Positions 1-5,697 of a stretch of DNA of 9,615 bases are shown here, piece by piece. Numbering within the stretch: position 1 is the stretch's first letter; each line of letters opens with the position of its first letter. A model generated the notes under the pieces. That model ran no database searches, was not told where the DNA came from, and worked only from the letters and a program-made list of their open reading frames with translations. The stretch comes from Desulfurococcales archaeon (lineage in GTDB: Archaea; Thermoproteota; Thermoprotei_A; Sulfolobales; NBVN01). Made by a program: the position numbers and the translations under genes. Location: contig JAGGUC010000056.1 in assembly GCA_021158735.1 (NCBI GenBank), forward strand, positions 1 through 9,615. The letters run 5' to 3'.

Positions 1-20
1 AACAGTAGTTAAAAGTTAAA

Positions 21-30
21 GTTTAAATAT
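21..30 (+). promoter_or_regulatory. Candidate TATA box for the RAM-domain/tiaS operon
   Basis: The stretch GTTTAAATAT is an A/T-rich TATA-like element centred about 37 nt before the ATG at 63. With the usual archaeal spacing of about 25 nt, transcription would start near 50, leaving a short leader that contains GTAGGATGG. Assigned by position and composition only. Confidence 0.45.
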
Positions 31-62
31 TACACCTTCCTGTTGTAGGATGGGTATAGTAA

Positions 63-320
63 ATGCCTGAGGCAATTGTCCTAATAAACACGGACATCGG
101 TACTGAGGAGGAGGTCCTCAACATGTTAGGGGACATTGACGGTGTTGTTGAGGCCTACATAGTGTACGGTGTCTACGACATCGTGGCTAAGGTTAAGGCA
201 CCGTCGACTGAGTCGCTAAAGGAGATCATATCCAGTAAGATAAGGAAGATCCCGAAAGTCAGGTCGACACTAACAATGATCATAGTTGAGGGCAGGAAGT
301 TCGCAGCACAGGAAAAGTAG
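63..320 (+). CDS. Stand-alone Lrp/AsnC ligand-binding (RAM) domain protein
   Basis: This 85-residue protein corresponds to the C-terminal ligand-binding (RAM, AsnC_trans_reg) half of Lrp/AsnC regulators. It opens with PEAIVLINTDIG, continues with a VLNMLGDIDGVVEAYIVYG segment and a YDIVAKVKA strand, and ends with a basic helix and strand (IPKVRSTLTMIIVEG), giving the beta-alpha-beta-beta-alpha-beta order of the fold. There is no helix-turn-helix before it, so it should not bind DNA alone. Known stand-alone RAM proteins form dimers or higher oligomers and bind amino acids or other small effectors, sometimes as partners of full-length Lrp proteins. The ATG at 63 is the first in-frame start after the candidate TATA box; the ATG at 50 runs into a stop after four codons. 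tiaS follows 4 nt after the stop, so the two are probably co-transcribed. The effector is unknown. Confidence 0.85.
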   Translation: MPEAIVLINTDIGTEEEVLNMLGDIDGVVEAYIVYGVYDIVAKVKAPSTESLKEIISSKIRKIPKVRSTLTMIIVEGRKFAAQEK

Positions 321-324
321 GGAA

Positions 325-1680
325 ATGAGCAGTATTTTTGAGGTACTGCACATAGGTATTGATGACATAGATTCACCCTCGGGCGGCTGCACGACACATG
401 CTGCATACAGGCTGGTTAAGGAACTGCTCCATAATTTTCGTGACCTAAGGCTTATTGATTACCCTAACCTAGTTAGGTTAAACCCAGCCATACCGTTTAA
501 AACAAGGGGTAATGGAGCAGTATCAATCAGGGTTGCCGTACGTAGGGAATTAATTGGTGAAGTTATTGAGTTAGTGGTTAAGTCCGTAAGGGATTATGTC
601 AGGTCGTATGAGTATAGGTCGGATGAGGACTACGGTGTTGCTGTACTAATTGGTGATGTTCCCGACATCCTCAAAAGTTTCTACAGGAAAGCACTAACTG
701 ACTTCATCCACCGTGACTACTTAATGAGGGTCCTTCGCTCCTTAAAAGGTAGATTAGCTACTCCACTAGGCATCAGGAGGGGTTTGATCGGTGCGTTAGC
801 AGCTATTGGGTGGTTCCTAAAGTGTGACTGCACTTATGAGTTGATATCCTACAGAACCGGTGGGTTAACTCCTGACCGCTGTATTGATGTAGAGTCCGTT
901 AAGCAGGCGGACATAAGGTTCAGGAACAAGACATTCCTTAACTTCGACTACATCGAAGACAGGGTCCTCATAGCGCCCCACGGTCCGGACCCCGTCCTCG
1001 CTGGTATTCGAGGTGAGGAGCCGCACATACTAGCTGAGGTCTTCAACACGATCAGGTTCTGTGAAAGTGTTGAGGGGTGGATGATCTTCAGGACCAATCA
1101 GGGAACTGATGCACACTTAATTTGTAGGGATCTGAGCAGTTTTAGATACCTTCAAACAGGTTGTACTAAAGCCGTAGTAGACCTTAAACCAAGGATACTT
1201 CCTGGGGGTGATGTAATTTTCAGGGTTAAGGACCCCATCAACCACGGTCAAAAGAACTCAGTCTGGGTAGCTGTGTTTAAGGAGACTGGATTAACAGGTG
1301 TTGCTAGGGAGTTAGTTGAAGGTGATGAGGCCTATGTGTGCGGATCCGTGAGGTATTGGATCGGTCTCGGACCTGTACTACACTTAGAGAAACTCGTACT
1401 CACTAAGTTGGCGCAAATCAAAGTTGTTAGAAACCCAAGGTGCCCCAGATGCGGTGCCAGAATGAAGTCTTCAGGAAGAAATAAAGGATGGAAGTGCATA
1501 AAATGCGGTTTTAGGACGAGGGAGGCTGAAAAGGACGTACAATACATAAAGAGAGAATTAAGAAGAAGAACATATATCCCTAAAGACTCCGCAGTCAAGC
1601 ACCTAACAAAACCTGCCGCAAGATATGGTAGAGAAAGAGACTGCATACCCACCGAACCTAAGGGGAAATGGATAAGTTAA
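325..1680 (+). CDS. tiaS: tRNA(Ile2) 2-agmatinylcytidine synthetase TiaS
   Basis: TiaS uses ATP and agmatine to convert C34 of the CAU anticodon of tRNA-Ile2 to agmatidine, so that the tRNA reads AUA and not AUG. It is essential in archaea that use this route. The 451-residue product begins with the family's N-terminal signature, GIDDIDSPSGGCTT at residues 11-24, which belongs to the kinase-like catalytic region. A ferredoxin-like region and an OB-like region (PINHGQKNSVWVAVF onward) follow. A zinc ribbon lies near the C-terminus with CPRC at 373-376 and CIKC at 391-394, and a basic tail comes last. I start the gene at the ATG at 325, 4 nt after the upstream stop. An in-frame ATG at 286 lies inside the upstream gene and would add 13 residues that precede the conserved start. 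The stop codon directly abuts the first candidate origin box. Confidence 0.93.
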   Translation: MSSIFEVLHIGIDDIDSPSGGCTTHAAYRLVKELLHNFRDLRLIDYPNLVRLNPAIPFKTRGNGAVSIRVAVRRELIGEVIELVVKSVRDYVRSYEYRSDEDYGVAVLIGDVPDILKSFYRKALTDFIHRDYLMRVLRSLKGRLATPLGIRRGLIGALAAIGWFLKCDCTYELISYRTGGLTPDRCIDVESVKQADIRFRNKTFLNFDYIEDRVLIAPHGPDPVLAGIRGEEPHILAEVFNTIRFCESVEGWMIFRTNQGTDAHLICRDLSSFRYLQTGCTKAVVDLKPRILPGGDVIFRVKDPINHGQKNSVWVAVFKETGLTGVARELVEGDEAYVCGSVRYWIGLGPVLHLEKLVLTKLAQIKVVRNPRCPRCGARMKSSGRNKGWKCIKCGFRTREAEKDVQYIKRELRRRTYIPKDSAVKHLTKPAARYGRERDCIPTEPKGKWIS

Positions 1681-1707
1681 GGTACCCCTTCATTTCTCCT
1701 GGAGACC
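1681..1707 (-). repeat. Candidate ORB 1
   Basis: On the minus strand the core reads CAGGAGAAATGAAGGGG. It includes the dyad TCTCC-A-GGAGA and a GGGG string (complement at 1685-1688). It begins at the base after the tiaS stop codon. Confidence 0.65.
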
Positions 1708-1742
1708 ACTAATATCCCACCACAGTACAACATCCACACATG

Positions 1743-1771
1743 CCTGGAGGCAGAGGAAATGTATGGAGGGT
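1743..1771 (+). repeat. Candidate ORB 2 (degenerate)
   Basis: The plus strand carries CAGAGGAAAT at 1751-1760 followed by GTATGGAGGG. The dyad-side half matches the 1797-1820 copy exactly over CAGAGGAAA, but the G-string is interrupted (GGAGGG). Weaker than the others. Confidence 0.45.
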
Positions 1772-1796
1772 AGAAATAACGATACAATAAAGGATA

Positions 1797-1820
1797 GACC
1801 CCTAATTTTCCTCTGGAAAT
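1797..1820 (-). repeat. Candidate ORB 3
   Basis: On the minus strand the core reads CAGAGGAAAATTAGGGG, with the dyad TTTCC-AGA-GGAAA and a clean GGGG. It matches the 2096-2120 copy at 18 of 20 positions over ACCCCT...TGGA read on the plus strand. It borders the A/T-rich segment with its dyad facing inward. Confidence 0.7.
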
Positions 1821-1970
1821 ATATAAAAACATAATGAAAAAGGTTTGTATAATTATAAAATTAATCCACTTAAATACATAATAAACACATAAATATATTA
1901 ACATTTTAGTATTTTATTTATTTAAAATATAGTATATAGCTTCTTAATAAATAATTTTAAGTCAAGTATT
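1821..1970. other. A/T-rich segment, candidate duplex-unwinding element
   Basis: I count 20 G or C in 150 bases, about 87% A+T, far above the neighbouring coding DNA. It lies between the 1797-1820 and 1993-2015 origin-box copies, where origin melting would be expected. No open reading frame here resembles a protein. Confidence 0.6.
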
Positions 1971-1989
1971 TAGCTGTCAGCTTCAATAC
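1966..1989. repeat. Interrupted palindrome at the right edge of the A/T-rich segment
   Basis: The sequence has outer arms GTATT and AATAC and inner arms AGCTG and CAGCT around a single T, with one or two unpaired bases between inner and outer arms. The very short centre suits a dimeric protein site better than a hairpin. It lies 3 nt before the 1993-2015 origin-box copy, so it may be part of the origin. Confidence 0.5.
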
Positions 1990-1992
1990 ATG

Positions 1993-2015
1993 TTCTGCAG
2001 TAGAAATTATGGGGT
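1993..2015 (+). repeat. Candidate ORB 4 (inverted relative to ORB 3)
   Basis: The plus strand core reads CAGTAGAAATTATGGGG. Its dyad half faces the A/T-rich segment and the GGGG (2011-2014) faces away, mirroring ORB 3. The dyad (TTCTGCAGTAGAA) is less regular than in ORB 3. Confidence 0.6.
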
Positions 2016-2039
2016 CCCCTCGAGAACGAGATTCTTTTA

Positions 2040-2059
2040 CTCCTATGTTTTCACTGGTC
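2040..2059 (-). repeat. Candidate ORB 5 (degenerate)
   Basis: On the minus strand it reads CCAGTGAAAACATAGGAG. The dyad-side half keeps CCAGTG and an A-run, but the G-string is broken (GGAG) and one expected G is A. Found only by comparison with the stronger copies. Confidence 0.4.
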
Positions 2060-2095
2060 GATTGCAATGTTACTTACTCGGTTTTCATCATTATT

Positions 2096-2120
2096 GGACC
2101 CCTAAATTTCCTGTGGAGTG
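2096..2120 (-). repeat. Candidate ORB 6
   Basis: On the minus strand the core reads CCACAGGAAATTTAGGGG, one of the two best copies in the region. It partly overlaps the hairpin at 2116-2137 at the end of the mazG-like gene. Confidence 0.65.
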
Positions 2121-2137
2121 GGTTAGTACACCCACTC
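2116..2137. other. Perfect 8-bp hairpin at the mazG 3' end
   Basis: GAGTGGGT (2116-2123) and ACCCACTC (2130-2137) form a perfect stem around a six-base loop. The right arm reaches into the stop codon of the minus-strand gene. No T-tract follows on the minus strand, so it is not a standard intrinsic terminator. It could be an mRNA 3' structure or an origin element. Confidence 0.6.
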
Positions 2138-2438
2138 ACAGCGGTGGCCCCGGACTCAAGTACTTCTTCTTGAAGGCTCTCTCTACGTCAATGTTCAGTA
2201 TGTTCGCTATTGAAAGAAGCCATGCTAAAACATCGGCTAACTCTTCTTCAATAGCTGGTTTGTTGTTATCTAGTATTGCTTCAGCTAGCTCACCTACCTC
2301 CTCAATAAACCATGTGAACGTAGCGTAAAGACCGCGTGATGAGTCACGCTGAAAGTAGTACTTCCTCATTAATTCTTGGGCTTGCTTTACTGTGAGCTCC
2401 TCACGTTCAGCAGGTTCTGCTTCCATAGTACTCATCAT
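2136..2438 (-). CDS. mazG: MazG-type nucleotide pyrophosphohydrolase
   Basis: This 100-residue protein has a single MazG fold. MazG enzymes hydrolyse NTPs or dNTPs to the monophosphate and pyrophosphate, often clearing damaged or non-canonical nucleotides. The Mg-binding helix motif EEVGE is at residues 46-50, and the second acidic motif E66-x-x-D69 (EEELADV) follows, in the E-x-x-E/E-x-x-D order of the family. The closing helices (LAWLLSIANILNIDVERAFKKKY) are typical. The N-terminal 15 residues are acidic and probably disordered. The protein ends soon after KKKY, without the cysteine-bearing tail I recall in some archaeal relatives. The ATG at 2438 is about 27 nt from a TATA-like element, which suggests a leaderless message; a second ATG follows directly. 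Its 3' end touches the putative origin. Substrate unknown. Confidence 0.87.
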   Translation of the reverse strand: MMSTMEAEPAEREELTVKQAQELMRKYYFQRDSSRGLYATFTWFIEEVGELAEAILDNNKPAIEEELADVLAWLLSIANILNIDVERAFKKKYLSPGPPL

Positions 2439-2460
2439 GTATGTTCCTACTACGTAACAG

Positions 2461-2472
2461 TATTTAATATTT
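2461..2472 (-). promoter_or_regulatory. Candidate TATA box for the mazG-like gene
   Basis: On the minus strand this reads AAATATTAAATA. Its centre lies about 27 nt upstream of the ATG at 2438, which fits a transcript starting at or beside the start codon. The 2439-2531 gap must also hold the secG promoter on the opposite strand; the best candidate there is AAAAGTTATTTT near 2490-2501. Confidence 0.5.
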
Positions 2473-2531
2473 AGTCGGTTTTCAGGGTAAAAGTTATTTT
2501 GTTTTAAGTAGCTTCTTGAGTTGGTGGTAGT

Positions 2532-2699
2532 TTGCCTTCACAAAGAAAAAAGAAGGGCACGGGTCCTGTGACTGCTGCAGGGTTAGTCAGGTTCTTTGAG
2601 GATGTTGAGGCTAAAGTAACTATATCACCTATGGTAGCAGTAATATCTGCCCTAGCAGCATCAGCGATCATTACAGTCCTTAACCTTATATTTAGGTGA
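2532..2699 (+). CDS. secG: Preprotein translocase subunit Sec61-beta (archaeal SecG)
   Basis: This 55-residue gene encodes the small tail-anchored subunit of the archaeal Sec translocon, which sits beside SecY and SecE in the cytoplasmic membrane. The N-terminus is basic (PSQRKKKGTGPVTAAGLVRF), followed by FEDVEAKVTISP and one hydrophobic segment at about residues 34-54, ending in Arg. The GTGP...AGLVRFFE...KVTISP...V pattern is the classic Sec61-beta signature. I choose the TTG at 2532: it follows GGTGG (2523-2527) by 4 nt and gives the complete conserved N-terminus. It is divergent from the mazG-like gene, and its last 8 bases overlap the 3' end of porB on the other strand. Confidence 0.92.
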   Translation: MPSQRKKKGTGPVTAAGLVRFFEDVEAKVTISPMVAVISALAASAIITVLNLIFR

Positions 2700-3588
2700 A
2701 CTTAGTTAGGGTATCCCAAACGTCATCAACCATGGACTCAAGCTTCTTTAATTCTTCATCAGTCAACGTCCTGAACCTGCCCTGAATCTTTATGTAATCC
2801 CTTATAGGCTTCCTCCTACTCCTGTCTCTGTATGGTAGGCTAGGTGGACTTATCTTGACCTTACCGTTAACTGCCTCGAATAAGATCCACATACCTGTCT
2901 CGACAGCCAGTTTAGCTACTTCAACAGTTAGTGACGGATCGAACCTCCATCCTGTAGGGCAGGGTGCGTGCAGGTGGATGTACTTGAATCCCTTAATTAA
3001 TACAGCCCTCCTCAACTTCTCGATGAAGTCCATGGGGTACCCAACACTGGCAGTAGCTACGTAGGGTACCTTATGCATCAGCATTATCAGAGGGACATCC
3101 TTCTTTCTCTCCTTCTTCCCTGTCCAGGTTGTTGTTGTCCACGCACCGTAAGGAGTAAGGGATGACCTCTGAATCCCTGTATTCATGTACGCCTCATTAT
3201 CGACACATATATGTATGATGTTGTCCCCTCTCTCAGCAGCACCAGAGAGTGTTGCGAAACCAATATCAGCTGTTGCCCCATCACCAGCCCACACAACAAC
3301 CACAGCATCCTCTCCTAAGACTTCCTTAGCAGCAGCCACTCCAGAAGCCACAGCATCAGCCGAAGCAAACGGAACATTAACTATCGGGAACCTCATACTG
3401 TAGTTAGGTGCAAGTCCCTCAATTACTGTTGAGCATCCTGCAGGCACAACTAAAATCACTCTATCCCCTAAGGCCATCCCAAGATACCGCAGACCTAAGG
3501 CCTCAGGACAGCCTGGACATGAGGGGTTCCCGGGGAGGAGGTATTTTTTCCTCGGGAGTTCTCTAATACTTATACCTCCCACCATCAT
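2692..3588 (-). CDS. porB: Pyruvate:ferredoxin oxidoreductase, beta subunit (PorB)
   Basis: PorB carries the thiamine diphosphate site and the proximal [4Fe-4S] cluster of the enzyme that oxidises pyruvate with CoA to acetyl-CoA and CO2, reducing ferredoxin; in autotrophs it can run in reverse. In the 298-residue reading the cluster cysteines are C24 and C27 (NPSCPGCPEA), C52 (PAGC) and C210 (HAPCPTGW). The ThDP/Mg motif starts with GDG at 102-104 and continues to N131-EAYMNTG; NEAYMNTGIQ is characteristic of pyruvate-type enzymes. I place the start at the ATG at 3588, which shares its A with the porA stop (TGATG) and has GGTGAT just ahead. An ATG at 3603 would add five residues, and a second ATG follows at 3585. 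It is the last gene of the operon and converges on secG. Confidence 0.93.
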   Translation of the reverse strand: MMVGGISIRELPRKKYLLPGNPSCPGCPEALGLRYLGMALGDRVILVVPAGCSTVIEGLAPNYSMRFPIVNVPFASADAVASGVAAAKEVLGEDAVVVVWAGDGATADIGFATLSGAAERGDNIIHICVDNEAYMNTGIQRSSLTPYGAWTTTTWTGKKERKKDVPLIMLMHKVPYVATASVGYPMDFIEKLRRAVLIKGFKYIHLHAPCPTGWRFDPSLTVEVAKLAVETGMWILFEAVNGKVKISPPSLPYRDRSRRKPIRDYIKIQGRFRTLTDEELKKLESMVDDVWDTLTKFT

Positions 3589-4769
3589 CACCTGAAGTAC
3601 CATTCTACATAATTAGAAACAACTCCTTTTGATTCAATTTCTTCGATGAACGACCTAACAACACTAGCAATATCATTGTAGGTCACATCAACTCCTGCAA
3701 TGCCGGCGATCACGTTCTTAACTGGTACCTCAACGTTAAGTGCCCCTAAGTGAGCAACCGTATCTAAGTATAGTGGACCTGCCGATCCTGCAGACACGGA
3801 CCTATCAAATACGATAGCACCTTTACCGCCTCTCATTACCTCAGCCAGCTCCTCAGCCGGGAACGGCCTCACAAACCTTAACTTGATCAGTCCTACTTCA
3901 TAGCCCTCACTTCTCAGCATGTCGACAGCTTCCCTCATATCACCGACCCAAGCTCCGGCACCGATAATGAAGTACTTAGCGTCTGAGCACATGTAGCACT
4001 CGATCAGTCCTCCATACGACCTACCAGTTAACTTACTCCACTCCCGGTCAACCTCCGTTATGACCTTTTTAGCAGCTACTAAGGACTTATGTACGTCCCA
4101 CCTCATCCTCATATTGTCTCTTGGATTAGACGGCAAATTACCCATTGTTATCGGGTCCCCAGACTTGAATGTGTAGGGCTGCCTCCTACCCGGTAAGAAT
4201 GAATCAACTAGAGATTGGTCGGGAATGTCTACGGGTTCTGTAGTGTGGCTTAATATGAAGGCATCAAGCGCGATCATTCCCGGCAAGTACACGCGGGGGT
4301 CCTCACTAATCCTAAATAATTGAATTACTGAGTCTAGGACCTCCTGATTATGTTCAGCAAACATCATTAACCAGCCAGTGTCTCTTTGAGACATAAAGTC
4401 TGAGTGATCACTCCATATGTTCCATGGAGCGCCGATGGTTCTGGTCACTATAGCCATGACAATAGGTACTCTAGCACCTGCAGACCACCAAACCATTTCG
4501 TACATGTACATTAATCCGTGAGATGAAGTAGCTGTGAATGCCCTGACACCGCTTGATGCAGCGCCGAACACTGTGGCGAGGGCGGAGTGCTCCGACTCAA
4601 CTCTCACTATTTTAGCGTCCATCATACCGCTCTCAACGAACTCCGAGATCTTCTCGACAATTGTTGTTTGAGGAGTAATAGGATAAGCTGACACTACCTT
4701 AACTCTAGATAACTTAACTGCCCAGGCAACCGCGTAGTTTCCTGTGAGGTGCATCACAACCAACTTCAA
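3588..4769 (-). CDS. porA: Pyruvate:ferredoxin oxidoreductase, alpha subunit (PorA)
   Basis: This catalytic partner of PorB supplies the pyrimidine-binding half of the ThDP site. The 393-residue protein begins with NYAVAWAVKL, then the YPITPQT motif at 29-35, the VESEHSA segment at 57-63 carrying the conserved glutamate, and TSSHGL at 81-86. The central DHSDFMSQRDTGW stretch and the C-terminal domain (YEVGLIKLRFVRPFPAEEL) match the archaeal four-subunit family in order and length. The TTG at 4769 follows the porD stop directly. TTG at 4763, behind GGTGAT with 5-nt spacing, or ATG at 4754 are equally possible, so the N-terminus is uncertain by up to five residues. Cytoplasmic. Confidence 0.93.
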   Translation of the reverse strand: MKLVVMHLTGNYAVAWAVKLSRVKVVSAYPITPQTTIVEKISEFVESGMMDAKIVRVESEHSALATVFGAASSGVRAFTATSSHGLMYMYEMVWWSAGARVPIVMAIVTRTIGAPWNIWSDHSDFMSQRDTGWLMMFAEHNQEVLDSVIQLFRISEDPRVYLPGMIALDAFILSHTTEPVDIPDQSLVDSFLPGRRQPYTFKSGDPITMGNLPSNPRDNMRMRWDVHKSLVAAKKVITEVDREWSKLTGRSYGGLIECYMCSDAKYFIIGAGAWVGDMREAVDMLRSEGYEVGLIKLRFVRPFPAEELAEVMRGGKGAIVFDRSVSAGSAGPLYLDTVAHLGALNVEVPVKNVIAGIAGVDVTYNDIASVVRSFIEEIESKGVVSNYVEWYFR

Positions 4770-5036
4770 TCACCCCTCAGGAACCATTGAAATAGCCTTA
4801 ACGGGGCAGACGTTAGCACACACCCCACATCCCTTACAGAAGTCGTAGTTTACCTCAACGAACTTATCAGAGGACTCAACAACATCTATTGTGGACTCTG
4901 GGCAATGAAGCCAGCACATCATGCACTTAACGCACTTCGAGTGGTCTATTACAGGCTTCTTAAGCCTCCAAGTACCTGTTCTTGAGATCCCCTCCTTAGG
5001 TTTAGACAGTGGAAGTATGTGGGAGATCTCACTCAC
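4770..5036 (-). CDS. porD: Pyruvate:ferredoxin oxidoreductase, delta subunit (PorD), 2x[4Fe-4S]
   Basis: PorD is a small ferredoxin-like subunit that passes electrons from the PorB cluster to free ferredoxin. Its 88 residues hold two complete cluster motifs: C35-x2-C38-x2-C41-x3-C45-P and C67-x2-C70-x2-C73-x3-C77-P. The N-terminal GTWRLKKPVID stretch matches the family's conserved lead-in. The start is the GTG at 5036, placed by an unusually strong Shine-Dalgarno GGAGGTGA (5050-5043) with a 6-nt spacer; both lie inside the end of porG, giving an 8-bp overlap that suggests translational coupling. Confidence 0.93.
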   Translation of the reverse strand: MSEISHILPLSKPKEGISRTGTWRLKKPVIDHSKCVKCMMCWLHCPESTIDVVESSDKFVEVNYDFCKGCGVCANVCPVKAISMVPEG

Positions 5037-5604
5037 TCACACTCACCTCCACATAGGCTCTTTCAGCAGCCCTCGCATTGACCTCACCTTTTTTCTTCCC
5101 CATGTACTCGACTATAGCTTCCTTAACGTCCGCTATGGGGAGGTTCAAGACTTTAGCGAGAGCTCCCAGCATTGAAGTATTGACTAGGGGCCACCCAGCC
5201 AGAACAAGCCCTAAGTCAAGCGCTATTTTAGTTGCATCTACACAGTAGACACTGTACTCTCCTTTACCTAGGTCGTGCCTTGATGCTGAATTAATGACTA
5301 CCTTACCACCTGACTTAAGTCCCTCAAGAACATTGACTAGTTTGGGGAGCTTAGGGTCCAGAACAACTACCACATCAGGGTGCCTGATCATTGAGTGGAG
5401 ACGGACACGCCTCCTACTCAACCTAGCGAACGCTACTACGGGAGCTCCTCTCCTCTCAGCACCAAAGAAAGGGAATGCCTGCCCCCACAGCCCAGACTTC
5501 CAGGCAGCGGCAACTAGTATATTAGCGGCTGTTACAGCCCCCTGACCTCCTCTACCATGAAATCTTATTTCAACTAAATCTTTTTGTATCACAAGCCTCT
5601 CCAA
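5029..5604 (-). CDS. porG: Pyruvate:ferredoxin oxidoreductase, gamma subunit (PorG)
   Basis: PorG is the gamma subunit of the four-subunit enzyme. The 191-residue protein has the hallmark RFHGRGGQGAVTAANIL at about residues 14-30, the FPFFGAERRGAPV segment and the PDVVVVLDP strand. As the first gene of the operon it sets the G-D-A-B order known from Pyrococcus. The TTG at 5604 is the longest start; GTG at 5592, preceded closely by GGAGAGG, is an alternative that also keeps the whole conserved region. Upstream is a 93-bp gap with a 16-bp palindrome and a T-rich TATA-like stretch (GATTTTTTAG on the minus strand near 5627-5636), consistent with a dedicated, regulated promoter. Confidence 0.92.
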   Translation of the reverse strand: MERLVIQKDLVEIRFHGRGGQGAVTAANILVAAAWKSGLWGQAFPFFGAERRGAPVVAFARLSRRRVRLHSMIRHPDVVVVLDPKLPKLVNVLEGLKSGGKVVINSASRHDLGKGEYSVYCVDATKIALDLGLVLAGWPLVNTSMLGALAKVLNLPIADVKEAIVEYMGKKKGEVNARAAERAYVEVSVSE

Positions 5605-5640
5605 TATATTCTCTGCCTAGTGAAACTAAAAAATCAATTC

Positions 5641-5656
5641 TATACAATATTGTATA
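5641..5656. promoter_or_regulatory. Perfect 16-bp palindrome, candidate por operator
   Basis: TATACAATATTGTATA is a perfect self-complementary 16-mer. It lies 37-52 bp before the porG start, immediately upstream of the T-rich TATA-like stretch. That position suits a dimeric regulator, for example of the Lrp family. The alternative is a role at the 3' end of the preceding minus-strand gene, which stops at 5698. The regulator is unknown. Confidence 0.55.
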
Positions 5657-5697
5657 AGCAGGAATAAGAAATAATATTTCAAGGAATTGCCGCAACC

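Larger units (their letters stand above)
1681..2122. other. Probable chromosomal replication origin (oriC-like region)
   Basis: This gap of about 455 bp lies between two convergent genes, so no promoter is needed here, yet it is highly structured. I find six copies of a motif readable as CA-NNN-GAAA-N4-GGGG: minus strand at 1681-1707, 1797-1820, 2040-2059 and 2096-2120, plus strand at 1743-1771 and 1993-2015. The motif resembles the archaeal origin recognition box bound by Orc1/Cdc6, which has a dyad around CCAGTGGAAA next to a G-string. Three copies lie on each side of an A/T-rich segment (1821-1970), and the innermost pair is inverted with both G-strings facing outward. This is the architecture of known crenarchaeal origins. 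No orc1/cdc6 gene is in the window, and the function is inferred from pattern only. Confidence 0.65.

Noticed and set aside
286..324. N-terminal extension of tiaS from ATG 286
   Set aside because: It lies inside the upstream gene, and the extra residues precede the conserved start of the family.
1677..1904. 75-residue minus-strand reading frame between tiaS and the mazG-like gene
   Set aside because: It covers candidate origin boxes and very A/T-rich DNA, has no ribosome site and reads as low-complexity aromatic/isoleucine sequence with no family pattern.
2040..2095. Possible C/D box RNA on the minus strand (ATGATGA near 2087-2093)
   Set aside because: No CTGA D box or convincing D'/C' pair lies at a proper distance; one C-like box alone is not enough.
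1681..2135. CRISPR array or transposon terminal repeats as explanation of the repeated 20-mers
   Set aside because: Copies are degenerate, unevenly spaced and on both strands, with no spacer regularity, no target duplication and no transposase.
1990..2328. 112-residue plus-strand reading frame
   Set aside because: Most of it is antisense to the well-supported mazG-like gene, and the Ser/Ala-rich C-terminal half is what antisense of that gene would give.
3589..3603. Longer porB start at the ATG at 3603
   Set aside because: It overlaps porA by 16 bases and has no ribosome site ahead, whereas 3588 has the usual TGATG coupling behind GGTGAT; not fully excluded.
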